DNA from: Lepas anatifera
Lineage: Eukaryota; Arthropoda; Thecostraca; Lepadidae
DNA: 64,000 nucleotides
Assembly: GCA_034440635.1 (NCBI GenBank)
Contig: JAOTON010001055.1
Location: forward strand, 230,654-294,653
Reading direction: 5' to 3'
A model generated the notes under the pieces. It was not told where the DNA came from and did not search any database. It worked only from the letters and a program-made list of their open reading frames with translations. Made by a program: the position numbers and the translations under genes. Below are positions 24,501 through 34,076 of the stretch, piece after piece (the stretch's first letter is position 1; each line of letters opens with the position of its first letter).

Positions 24501-26011
24501 GGGATGACTGTCGCCGCACTACCGACCATCCTGAGTCACCGGCCCGAAATAGCCGGACCACCGACTCCGACGCAGAGTCGAGTGTCGCCGGCCGGCCCCG
24601 CCCCCGATCAGCTGAGCGCAGCACGCCGGCCGACCAGACACCTCGCGGCACCGACAGCCAATTAGTATCAGCTTATTATTAAATATAGCCAGGCGAGCTG
24701 CAGGACTTCAAACAGCGGAGAGCTACAACACAGCACATGTACGGAGCAGCACACACAGACCAGCCATCGAATGCATCATGCTCGGATGCTACTGAAAGCC
24801 TCACAGTGGAAGGCCATGAATCACTCTCATGCTCTCCGCGAGCGTTACCGATCGAGGCGCATGCCTGCGGCTGTTTGAAATGCAGACGGGCGCCCCGAGG
24901 CACGTGTCTGGCCCTGAGGCGCACCGCCGCCGGGCAGGCGGGGGTACAGAGCGGCAGTCGGCCGCCCGAGATAGGTGAGTCAGCAGAGCCGAGCGCAGTG
25001 CGGCGGGCACCGTCCCAACACCTCCCCTCCGCCCCGTCGGCTCCCCTGCTGCACTGCACCATCTACGCAGGTGGGGAGAGGCCCAGCTCCTCTGGCGGTA
25101 CATATGTAGGTACGCCGAGCGGCAGGCCTGGGTGGAGACGGAGCTCGGAGCCGCCTGGAACGCAGCTGGGACAGACGGCGATGCCCAGGAAGCAAGCTCG
25201 CATCACCTGGGAGCATCGGTCTCAGTCTCTCTAACTCGGCCGGGAACGAGCGTGCCATGAGCTGACAGAGCACGGCTGCCAAACATGTCAGCTGACAGGA
25301 CACAAACTCACTGAGATTGAGAGCACGCGTGAGGCGCCGCGTGGCTGTGTTGCCTCTGGTCCAGAACAGAGCGTGCAGTCTGGACCAGATCACTGATTGG
25401 CAGCCAGCGTGAATTAATGACGAGGTCTGTTACTCTGGAGATCGGCTTATTTCGGTTGGCTTTCTGATGTCACCTACAACACCCTAGCTGTTTTCAGACT
25501 CGGGGTTTATTTTTCTTGATTCAAATCATTTATCAAACATAACAGCAGGTGTTATCACAAGTCGCAGCGCTCCAGAGCAGCAACCCGCGCATTTGTCATC
25601 ATTTGAGTCAGTTTAATCCAGCGCTTACGTAACTGAAAAGTAACGTGGAGTCTAACGCTACCGACACCTTCAACCGAGACAGTGAAGCTCGTAAAAATGA
25701 GAAACTCCCTAAAAAATGAGCCCAAAACGACAGGACTGGCCACAGTCCCGTATTAAGTGCAGCACCTGTGCTAGCAGATCCGGCAGTACCGGCACCGGTC
25801 TGACACCACATGAACATACACCGCGAATCGGATACTTCCGATCCTATCACTCTCAAGGGTCGCCGAACTGCCATTATCATACACAAGTCCGGGCGCCTCT
25901 GCCTCAGCACCAATACCTCTCCTCCCCACCAGCCAAACCCAGGATCAGATTGAAGCTCATATCCCACGTGTCATAGAGATCGTGAAACGTGGCGCGGCGC
26001 GCCCTGCTGTT
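24501..26011. other. TAK1 intron, GC-rich at left, no feature
   Basis: GC-rich up to about 25350 and then ordinary composition. I see no exon or repeat family. Confidence 0.4.
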
Positions 26012-28477
26012 GTGTGGTGTGCCGTACAGTAGCTGTAACTGAGACGGCGGGGGGAGGGGGTGGTGTGTGGTGTGCCGTACATTAACTGTACCACAGACGG
26101 CGGGGGAGGGGGTGGTGTGTGGTGTGCCGTACAGTAGCTGTACCAGAGACGGCGGGGGAGGGGGGTGGTGTGGTGTGCTGTACAATAACTGTACCTGGGA
26201 CGTCGGGGCGCGCGCTAGGGCAGTCGCAGTGCTGTACAGAGACGGTACCTGAGACGGCGGAGAGGAAGGCGGGCTGGGCTGGTGTGTGATGTGCTGTACA
26301 GAGACGGTACCTGAGACGGCGGGAGAGGGGGGCTGGGCTGGTGTGTGATGTGCTGTACAGTAGACGGTACCTGAGACGGCGGGGGAGGGGGTGGTGTGTG
26401 GTGTGCTGTACAGAGACGGTAACTGAGAAGGCGGGGGGCTGGTGTGCTGTACAGTAGACGGTGCCTGAGAAGGCGGGGGGGGTGGTGTGTGGTGTGCTGT
26501 ACAGAGACGGTACCTGAGACATGGGCGGGGGGCTGGTGTGCTGTACAGAGACGGTACCTGAGACGGCGGGGGGAGGGGTGTGTGTGGTGTGCTGTACAGC
26601 AGACGGTACCTGAGACGGCGGGGGAGGGTGTGTGTGGTGTGCCGTACAGTAGACTGTACCTGAGACGGCGGGGAGGGGGTGGTGTGTGCTTGCGTACAGA
26701 GACGGTACCTGAGACGGCGGGGGGGGCTGGTGTGCTGTGCCGTACAGTAACTGTACCTCAGAAGGCGGGGAGGTGTGGTGTGCTGTACAGTAGACGGTGC
26801 CTGAGACGGCGGGGGGGGGGCTGGTGTGCTGTACAGAGACGGTACCTGAGACGGCGGGGGAGGGGGTGGTGTGCTGTGCCGTACAGTAACTGTACCAGAG
26901 ACGGCGGGGAGGGGGTGGTGTGTGGTGTGCCGTACAGTAGACTGTACCTGAGACGGCGGGGGGGCTGGTGTGCTGTACAGAGACGGTGCCTGAGACGGCG
27001 GGGGCTGGTGTGTGCTGTGCCGTACAGTAGACTGTACCTGAGACGGCGGGGGGGGTGGTGTGGGTGTGCTGTACAGAGACGGTACCTCAGAAGGCGGGGG
27101 AGGGGCTGGTGTGCTGTACAGAGACGGTGCCTGAGACGGCGGGGGCTGGTGTGCTGTACAGTAGACGGTGCCTGAGAAGGCGGGGGAGGGCTGGTGTGCT
27201 GTACAGTAGACGGTACCTGAGACGGCGGGGGAGGGCTGTGGTGTGCTGTACAGAGACGGTACCAGAGAAGGCGGGGGCTGGTGTGCTGTACAGAGACGGT
27301 GCCTGAGAAGGCGGGGACTGGTGTGCTGTACAGAGACGGTGCCTGAGACGGCGGGGACTGGTGTGCTGTACAGTAGACGGTGCCTGAGACGGCGGGGGGG
27401 CTGGTGTGCTGTACAGCAGACTGTACCTGAGACTCGGGGGAGGGGGTGGTGTGTGCTGTGCTGTACAGAGACTGTACCTGAGACGGCGGGGGCACTGGTC
27501 CGTGCTGTACAGAGACGGTACCTGAGACGGCGGGGGGCTGGTGTGCTGTACAGAGACGGTGCCTCAGAAGGCGGGGACTGGTGTGCTGTACAGAGACGGT
27601 GCCTGAGACGGCGGGGGCTGGTGTGCTGTACAGAGACGGTGCCTGAGACGGCGGGGACTGGTGTGCTGTACAGAGACGGTACCTGAGACGGCGGGGGCTG
27701 GTGTGCTGTACAGAGACGGTGCCTCAGACGGCGGGGACTGGTGTGCTGTACAGAGACGGTACCTGAGACGGCGGGGGCTGGTGTGCTGTACAGAGACGGT
27801 GCCTGAGACGGCGGGGGGCTGGTGTGCTGCACAGAGACGGTACCTGAGAAGGCGGGGACTGGTGTGTTGTACAGAGACGGTGCCTGAGACGGCGGGGGCT
27901 GGTGTGCTGCACAGACACGGTACCTGAGAAGGCGGGGGCTGGTGTGCTGTACAGAGACGGTGCCTGAGACGGCGGGGGCTGGTGTGCTGCACAGAGACGG
28001 TACCTGAGAAGGCGGGGACTGGTGTGCTGTGCAGAGACGGTGCCTGAGACGGTGGGGGCTGGTGTGTGGTGTGCTGTACAGAGACGGTGCCTGAGACGGC
28101 GGGGGCTGGTGTGCTGTACAGAGACGGTACCTGAGACGGCGGGGCGATGGGCTGGTGTGTGGTGTGCTGTACAGAGACGGTACCTGAGACGGCGGGGGCT
28201 GGTGTGCTGCACAGAGACGGTACCTGAGAAGGCGGGGGGCTGGTGTGCTGTACAGAGACGGTGCCTGAGACGGCGGGGGCTGGTGTGCTGCACAGAGACG
28301 GTACCTGGAAGGCGGGGACTGGTGTGATGTACAGAGACGGTGCCTGAGACGGCGGGGGCTGGTGTGCTGTACAGAGACGGTGCCTGAGACGGCGGGGTTG
28401 GTGTGCTGTACAGAGACGGTACCTGAGACGGCGGGGGGCGATGGGCTGGTGTGTGGTGTGCTGTACAGAGACGGTAC
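26012..28477. repeat. ~40-bp minisatellite seeded at a TAK1 splice donor, about 60 copies
   Basis: A 2.47-kb array of a 38-44 bp unit. Read on the minus strand (the TAK1 sense), each unit is CCCGCCGTCTCAG, then GTACCGTCTC or GCACCGTCTC, then TGTACAGCACACCAG. The same CCCCGCCGTC(C/T)CAG/GTACCG string is the real 3' end and donor of the exon at 28478-28639, so the array looks like repeated duplication of that exon-intron border. Each unit therefore offers a CAG/GTACC (or GC-type) donor and, about 12 nt later, an acceptor-like TGTACAG. The minus strand is almost free of stops in all three frames, but the peptides are artefacts of the repeat, and I do not call a separate protein. Confidence 0.95.
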
Positions 28478-28639
28478 CTGGGACGGCGGGGGGCGCGCTG
28501 GGCTGGCGCTGGGGCAGCCTGTGCAGGTCGGCCGGCACCGACTGTGCCGAGCCGGGTGGCTGCGGGGCGGCGGCGGCTCCCAGCTCTGATGCCGACAGGC
28601 TGCCCGAGGACGAGCCGTGGGAGTGGGTCCGTCGATGAC
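28478..28639 (-). CDS. Tak1: TAK1 (MAP3K7) exon, linker region
   Basis: A 162-nt exon from acceptor GTGTGCAG/GTCATC to donor GTCCCAG/GTACCG, phase 1 at both ends. Joined to the preceding exon it reads KGHRRTHSHGSSSGS, which resembles the conserved RGHRKTASFG segment of animal TAK1. A Ser/Ala/Pro-rich stretch rich in Gln follows. This is the low-complexity linker between kinase and TAB-binding regions; no catalytic residues are expected here. The donor is followed directly by a long minisatellite made of copies of this exon's last 13 nt plus the donor. The open frame continues into the array for over 300 codons, so use of later donors could lengthen the exon in frame. Confidence 0.85.
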
Positions 28640-28983
28640 CTGCACACACACGCACGGAACAGTCCAGCATGCACAGCGGCGGCATCTTCCCAGGGCTTCA
28701 ACGGACCGGGCACGGATCATGGCACAGGAGAACGGTTAGTTTAACGGTTAGTTTAAACATGTAGTTATAACACCTAGTGAAGTCTGCTACAGCGTCCATT
28801 TGGAGACAAGAGGGAACTCCAAAGAACAAGTTATTAGGACCAGACGCGACATATTGACATTTGGTAATACTGCGCATAAGACTCCAAAGCGAATAAGTAG
28901 CAACAGCGATTAGCAAAACACTCATTAGCAGCAAAACGTAATACCATTAGAAAATAAGCACTTCTGATTATGGTTGCGCTGAC
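28640..28983. other. TAK1 intron
   Basis: A short intron between the two linker exons. It has a pyrimidine- and TG-rich acceptor side (GTGTGTGTGCAG) and no other feature. Confidence 0.8.
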
Positions 28984-29521
28984 CTTTCTGTTTCTGCTCC
29001 GTCTTCTGCTGCGGAGGGAAGCCCAGTCTGGCGACGCCCTGCGCCAGCTGGCTCAGGTCGGCCGAGTGTCTTTTGCTGCCCTCCTGACCGGCCGAGGTCA
29101 CTATCACCGGCTGCTGTACGACTGCGTAGTTCACCACTGTGGTGTGCTCCGGTATACTGGTGGGTGACATGCCGGCCGGTACCGGCCGGTAGGCCGGGCC
29201 CGGCACCGGCGCCCGGTACGCCTGGAAAACGCCGCCCGACGGCGACGACACGGGACTAGGATACGACGGGTACATGGGCGACATCTGTTGAGCGGGCCGG
29301 TAGCCAGAGTTTGGCGAGCTGACCGGTAGATGTCCGGACTGGGACGGGAGAGAGGGCAGCTGGGGGACTTGGTAGGGGTTCTGCTCAAGGCTCACAGCCA
29401 TGTTCTGGGGGTGCTGCGACTGGAGGAGCGACTCCGGCCGCCTGGCGGCAGGCGCGGGAAGCTCGCGGTCGGCGGACGGAGACACCGAGCGGCGGTCCGT
29501 CGCGAACAGGTTCTCCTCAGT
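28984..29521 (-). CDS. Tak1: TAK1 (MAP3K7) large linker exon
   Basis: A 538-nt exon from acceptor CCTGTTCCAG/ACTGAG (phase 0) to donor CAGAAAG/GTCAGC (phase 1). It encodes about 179 residues of Pro/Ser/Gln/Tyr-rich linker (for example NPYQVPQLPSLPSQSGH). A terminal block, GSKRHSADLSQLAQGVARL, matches the conserved KRMSADMSEI region of TAK1 that lies just before the RGHRKTASFG motif. The phases agree with the exons on both sides. The linker is probably longer than in vertebrates and intrinsically disordered. Sequence-wise this exon is the best support that the non-kinase exons to the left belong to TAK1. Confidence 0.88.
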
Positions 29522-29994
29522 CTGGAACAGGAAGCAGGGTCCGTCCCATCAGCTGTCGAGAAGTATGCAAGTCTCACCATCGCTGATGACAACTCGATAC
29601 TTTCGAAACACCTATCCGGGAGTTTTTCATCTAACAAGATATGCTTACTTCGTTCATCATCGGCCTCTGACTAGGGAAACTCTTCATCTTTCAAAAACTA
29701 AGTGCCATACGATGTGGCATTCAAGTCCGGAATCGGTTTACGGAACAGTGACTTCAAATGGTTACATCAGTCATACCACATCAGTTACATCAGTTTCACG
29801 TCATAACACCTCACCTCACTTTGAACAACTGGGGAGAACCTATGCAATGTTCGTCAGAAGTTTCAAAAAATGAACTCATTACATGAGCAAAGACGTTTCA
29901 CATCATTAACTGATACCATATAATCGGTGACAGGCTCGCCCCTTCAACCCATGCCCTAACATATGTGTTGGAGTATAGCTGCTCTGGTGGCTAC
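29522..29994. other. TAK1 intron, no feature seen
   Basis: Contains a short run of TCACATCAGT-like repeats near 29760-29800 and nothing else recognisable. Confidence 0.6.
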
Positions 29995-30095
29995 CTTTTC
30001 CTCGATGGGCGGCATGTTGAGTGGCTGGTGGTAGTCACCACCAGCCGGCACCTGCCGCTGCGGCAGCGCCTCTCCCCCACCACCAGCACCAGGTC
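29995..30095 (-). CDS. Tak1: TAK1 (MAP3K7) small linker exon
   Basis: A predicted 101-nt exon from acceptor GTGTGAG/GACCTGG to donor GAGGAAAAG/GTAGCC. It starts in phase 1 and ends in phase 0, exactly what is needed to connect the exon at 31625 (ends phase 1) to the one at 28984 (starts phase 0). The peptide is PGAGGGEALPQRQV..., ending DYHQPLNMPPIEEK, with no known domain. Support comes from the phase fit, the good donor and the codon-like composition, not from direct similarity. The acceptor has a poor polypyrimidine tract, so the exact start is uncertain. Confidence 0.62.
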
Positions 30096-30109
30096 CTCAC
30101 ACTCGTCAT

Positions 30110-30605
30110 CGTTCTGACCTCCCAGCCCTGGCGGAACACGTCAGTGACGTCATAGCTACCCAGCCCTGGCGAGACACGTCAGTGAGGTCACGATTACCCA
30201 GCCCTGGCGGGACACGCCAGTGACGTCACAGCTTCCCATCTCTGGCGACACACGCCGGTGACGTCACAACTACCCGGCCCTAGTGGTACACGTCAGTGAC
30301 GTGACAACTACCCATGCCTGGCGACACACGCCAGTGACGTCGCAACTACCCATCCCTGCGGTATACGTCAGTGAGGTCCCGACTGCCCAGCCCTTTTGAC
30401 ACACCCTCGTGACGTCACAACTACTCAGCCCTGGCAGTACAGGTTAGTGACGTCTCAACTAACCAATCCTGGCAACTCTCCAGTGACATAAGAACTACCC
30501 AGTCCTGGCGACACTCCAGTGACGTCAAAACTACCAAGCCCTAGCGGCGTTAGGCCCTCAGTGACGTTACAACTAACCAGCCCTGGCAGCACACGCCTCA
30601 GTTGT
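30110..30605. repeat. Degenerate ~38-bp minisatellite with repeated TGACGTCA
   Basis: About 12 diverged copies of a unit reading roughly ACCCAGCCCTGGCG, ACACGCCAG, TGACGTCACAACT. The palindromic octamer TGACGTCA (the consensus CREB/ATF site) or a one-base variant recurs once per unit. The array ends just upstream, in the TAK1 sense, of the exon at 29995-30095. Whether any protein binds it is unknown. Confidence 0.88.
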
Positions 30606-30635
30606 CACGCCTTGAAAATGAGCAGAAGTAGGCCC

Positions 30636-31092
30636 TTAAAGGGAATGTGGCACCTTGGTCGAATCCTGGAATTTAATGTAATTAGGCGTTCTTTTAGCCG
30701 AAAATAATGAAAACAATCATGATTTCTCTGAAAAATGTACAATAAGCTCAATATTTTGATTTTTAAAATACTCCTCTAGGAAAAGAAATAAATATCTGCC
30801 TGTAGATGATGTCATGATCTGGCAACCACTACCATACTCGAAACACTTCAAGAGCTTCGCTTGGCTGATGCTCATCGTGACGTCAGCATATGTCGTCACA
30901 CCAGCAGCTCACAACAATGGCCGCGTGGCGAGAGGTACATGAGAGGTACATTTCGGGTAGGTTTTAGCTTTTTTCTACGGAAATATCGAGTTCAAAAACA
31001 CATGATATATAGAGTACCGGGTTTTCCGACTTGCTTTACAACTTGGTTATCTCAGTTAAAATCACGTTATAAAGGTGCCATGTTCTCTTTAA
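30636..31092. mobile_element. 457-bp TTAA-flanked MITE, copy 2
   Basis: The same family and orientation as the element at 14811-15268, flanked by TTAA, with ends AAAGGGAATGTGGCACC and an eroded GGTGCCATGTTCTCTTT. Several indels separate it from the other copy. Non-coding. Confidence 0.88.
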
Positions 31093-31389
31093 TTAAATGT
31101 AACAATTTGAACGAACCAGGATGTTCCATCACTGTTTTGGATAGTTTTAAGATGTTAAGATGATATACAATAATACATTTCATAGTAGAGACGTAGTCGA
31201 CAAATCGGTTCCTGTTCCAATGGCATATGTATAAAGTAAAAACGTTTCAAAGAAAATATATTCATACAAAAGCAGCGAGAATGGATGACAGGTTGAGCGA
31301 ATTCAGACAACTTCTATTGCATCACAAAATTTCAGTTTCTCGCTCTATGGCAAAAAAACTGTATTTCATTTGTCCAGAGTTCTGTATTT
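31093..31389. other. TAK1 intron, no feature seen
   Basis: AT-rich unique sequence between the MITE and the 66-bp array. Confidence 0.6.
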
Positions 31390-31650
31390 GCTACCTGGCT
31401 ATCGTCGGCCCGCCGCGGTTACGTACCGAGGGTCTCGGAGGAGCTGCTCACGGTTGCTACCTGGCCATCGTCGGCCCGCCGCGGTTACGTACCGAGGGTC
31501 TCGGAGGAGCTGCTCACGGTTGCTACCTGGCCATCGTCGGCCCGCCGCGGTTACGTACCGAGGGTCTCGGAGGAGCTGTTCACGGTTGCTACCTGGCTAT
31601 CGTCGGCCCGCCGCGGTTACGTACCGAGAGTCTCGGATGAGCTGTTGGAC
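31390..31650. repeat. 66-bp tandem repeat duplicating a TAK1 splice donor, four copies
   Basis: Units begin at 31390, 31456, 31522 and 31588, with the right end overlapping the TAK1 exon at 31625-31758. In the TAK1 sense each unit includes AGCTCCTCCGAGACCCTCG followed by GTACGTAACC, which are the last 19 exon bases and the donor of that exon. There are thus three extra copies of the donor downstream of the real one. In the exon's frame the sequence after the first donor gives GGT ACG TAA, so only the first donor avoids a stop. Confidence 0.95.
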
Positions 31651-31758
31651 GGGTACCGGAGCCTCTCCCCGCTGCCTTGGAAGAGGGGCAGGACACGGCG
31701 CAGAATCACCACCACGTCCGCCATGCTGGGCCGCAGCACCGCATCCTTCTCCCAGCAC
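31625..31758 (-). CDS. Tak1: TAK1 (MAP3K7) exon, end of kinase domain
   Basis: A 134-nt exon from acceptor CTGCCGCCAG/GTGCTGG to donor GACTCTCG/GTACGT, phase 2 at the start and phase 1 at the end. It encodes CWEKDAVLRPSMADVVVILR, the kinase subdomain XI segment; the conserved arginine is in the CW-x5-RPSM motif. It continues VLPLFQGSGERLRYPSNSSS. Animal TAK1 has the same order: CW...RPSM, a helix, then an FPGADEPLQYP-like tail. The exon closes the kinase fold. Its 3' end and donor have been duplicated three times downstream in the intron. Confidence 0.93.
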
Positions 31759-32850
31759 CTGGCGGCAGCCCGTCGCACTGCTAGTGCCCACTCCGCTCAA
31801 CAGAGCTCTCTCGGCTGGCAACTGACCTTCCAGCATAAAGCGGGCGATTTGGCAAGTTCTGGCGTTTTCATACCCCCTTAATATAGTCTGCGGGTTTAAC
31901 ATTTTACAGAATGGAAATTCTTTTTTCTGATAAGATTTTATAAATCCGATAAATCTAGAATTTGGCAAAGCAGAAGGTGCTGTCATATATTGCAGGGCTC
32001 AGTTTAAAGGCGGCTGTGAAGGTGAAACGTTCTGATGCATCCCTGCACGTGGCGTACGCAGGTACAGTTATCAAAAAATTAATGTAGGTACTGACCCGAC
32101 AGATGAAACACTATCATTATCAATATGTTGCATCCGTACCACACAGACTCAATGCGCTACTTTCTGACAAGCGTATGCCAGATATGTGGCGAGGAAAAAC
32201 ATTTCAGAAATGCCTGGTGCAGAATTGACAGTTAACGAACTTTACACCAGTTTTGCCTCTAGAGGCGACACCCGCAATTGCTTTCATTTTGACCTGCACC
32301 TTACACATAAATCATGCTATTAAGCTGCAAAGCTATCTGCTTTTTCATGTTTCACACTGTCAAGTGTCGTACAATCTGCTGCTATCAATCTGCGTTAATA
32401 TCAAGAGCTAAAATCTTTGAAAATTATACCACAGGTGATTTACTGGCAAAGCAAACAAATACATTATTATGACCTAACACGAAATATTAAGGCCTAGTTA
32501 CGCTGACCAACCAGCAGACCCAGCCACCGGTCCGGTGGCACAGTCCAAGGGCACGGCCTTGACACGGGTCATCGAAGCAGTCCTCGTCTCGCCGGGCCCG
32601 ATAAATCGAGATAGCCCCGCCGTCTGGTACGGTGGGGCAAGGGGGCATGCGGGCATGACTCCCGCAAGGGTGCCGATAGACCGGGAACACTGCCGTGTAC
32701 GTAGTATATGTGCGGGTGTGATGCGATGGGCAAAAAAGATCCCCAGATCGGAGATGAAAAAAATACAAAAACAAAATATGAAGACCTATCTATAGGACCC
32801 GTATCGTTTCCCAGGCGACACAGGGCAGCCCCCCTCAGAAATATTGGTAC
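31759..32850. other. TAK1 intron, no feature seen
   Basis: About 1.1 kb of unique intron without recognisable elements. Confidence 0.7.
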
Positions 32851-33038
32851 CTGCGCATCAGACACTCGATGATCTCGGGACAGCCCTGTATGAGGTGCGG
32901 CCGCTTTCCGCTGTGGATCGCCCACATGATGCGGAAGGCAGGGGGCGCCTATGTGCTCGAACGGCTTCTTTCGCGTCAACACCTCCCAGATGATGATACC
33001 AAAGCTGAACACGTCGCACTTCTCGGTGTAGTTGTTAC
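32851..33038 (-). CDS. Tak1: TAK1 (MAP3K7) kinase exon with one-base frameshift
   Basis: A 188-nt exon from acceptor TTTCTCCTACAG/GTAAC to donor GATGCGCAG/GTACCA. It encodes [19 protein letters not shown], with the conserved aspartate of subdomain IX in DVFSFG, then [13 protein letters not shown]. At that point the frame is lost. Reading one base on, the sequence continues [20 protein letters not shown] and ends IIECLMR, exactly the expected TAK1 C-lobe. The extra base lies in the five-G run at 32941-32945 on the plus strand. Without it the exon would be 187 nt and the phases at both splice sites would fit (in phase 1, out phase 2). A homopolymer sequencing error is the simplest cause; a real mutation cannot be excluded. 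Confidence 0.93.
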
Positions 33039-33474
33039 CTGTAGGAGAAATCACGCGGGTCAAAAGGACGAGCAAGCGCATCAAGTAGTTAATATAAGGG
33101 TGCATTGAATATGTGTATTGCGAATGACCAAAACACGTACAAAGGAGCGGAAGCAAATGAGATAAGCCAAGAAGAGGGTTCAATCACAACAGAAAAATAC
33201 ATCCTCGACAGTAAAAAAAAACTCATGGGGATTACAATGTAACAGGCTTCGGTACCTACCAATGCTTATTTGTAAATCGAAACTTTTGTAGGCTCGGTTC
33301 ACGCCTGCTAACGTAACGGAAAATATACCATTGGCAGGAACATGAATCTATACTTAATGTATAGATGATGCGATACTGAAGATTCGTTGGTGTTGGAAAT
33401 TCTAGCAGAATCGCTTATATGTTCACTGAGCGCAACAAAACACATTAAGGATGAACAATGACACGGCTGGATAC
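33039..33474. other. TAK1 intron, no feature seen
   Basis: Unique intron sequence up to the 35-bp array. Confidence 0.7.
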
Positions 33475-33950
33475 ACATACCCCAAACACACCGGGCTGGA
33501 CGGAGGCCACATACCCCAAAACACCTCGGACGGAACAGTGGCCACCTACCCCCAAACACCTGGGGCGGGACGGAAGCCACATACCCTAAACACACCGGGC
33601 TGGACGGAGGCCACATACCCCAAAACACATCGGGTGGGACGGAGGCCACCTACCCTCGAACACCTCGAGGCGGGACGGAAGCCACATACCCCAAACACAC
33701 CGGGCTGGACGGAGGCCACATACCCCAAAACACCTCGGGTGGGACGGAGGCCACCTACCCTCGAACACCTCGGGGCGGGACGGAAGCACCAAAATGGACA
33801 AACACCTGGGCGGGACGGAGGCTACCTAACCTCGAACACCTCGGGCGACACAGAGACCACCTACCCTCGACAAATCGGGCGACACAGAGACCACCTACCC
33901 TCGAACACCTCGGGCGGGACGGAGGCCACCTACCCTCGAACACCTCGGGC
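33475..33950. repeat. ~35-bp minisatellite seeded at a TAK1 splice donor, about 13 copies
   Basis: In the TAK1 sense the unit is CCCGAGGTGTTCGAGG, then GTAGGTGGCC, then TCCGTCCCG. The first part and the GTAGGT are the last codons (PEVFEG) and donor of the exon at 33934-34076, so the array copies that exon-intron border. Divergence increases away from the exon: distal units read GTGTTTTGGGGTATGTGG. Some units retain GTAGGT and others GTATGT, both donor-like. Confidence 0.95.
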
Positions 33951-34076
33951 GCCATCCAGGCGGCACTGCCGCGGCTGTTGGTCATGTGTGTTTTGACGTC
34001 GCACGCGGTGCCGAAGTCGCAGATCTTCAGCTTGCGGCCATAGTCCAGCAGCAGCAGGTTCGGCGGCTTCAAGTCT
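33934..34076 (-). CDS. Tak1: TAK1 (MAP3K7) exon, catalytic and activation loops
   Basis: A 143-nt exon from acceptor CCTTCCTTCAG/AGACTT to donor GTGTTCGAGG/GTAGGT. Joined to the upstream exon it gives HRDLKPPN, containing the catalytic-loop aspartate and asparagine. Then come ICDFGTACD (the magnesium-binding DFG) and the activation loop [24 protein letters not shown] and [13 protein letters not shown] are signatures of TAK1, including the threonines autophosphorylated on activation by TAB1. Phase 2 in, phase 1 out. All catalytic residues are intact. The donor lies at the edge of a 35-bp minisatellite built from copies of the exon end. Confidence 0.97.

Noticed and set aside
24737..25234. A 165-codon plus-strand frame in a GC-rich intron segment
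   Set aside because: The opposite strand is equally open, there is no domain or family similarity, and the composition alone explains the length.
25904..28720. A 938-codon open frame and others on both strands across the 40-bp array
   Set aside because: The frames exist because the unit lacks stop codons; the peptides are simple repeats that change pattern with each unit-length change. The only supported coding part is the TAK1 exon at the right edge.
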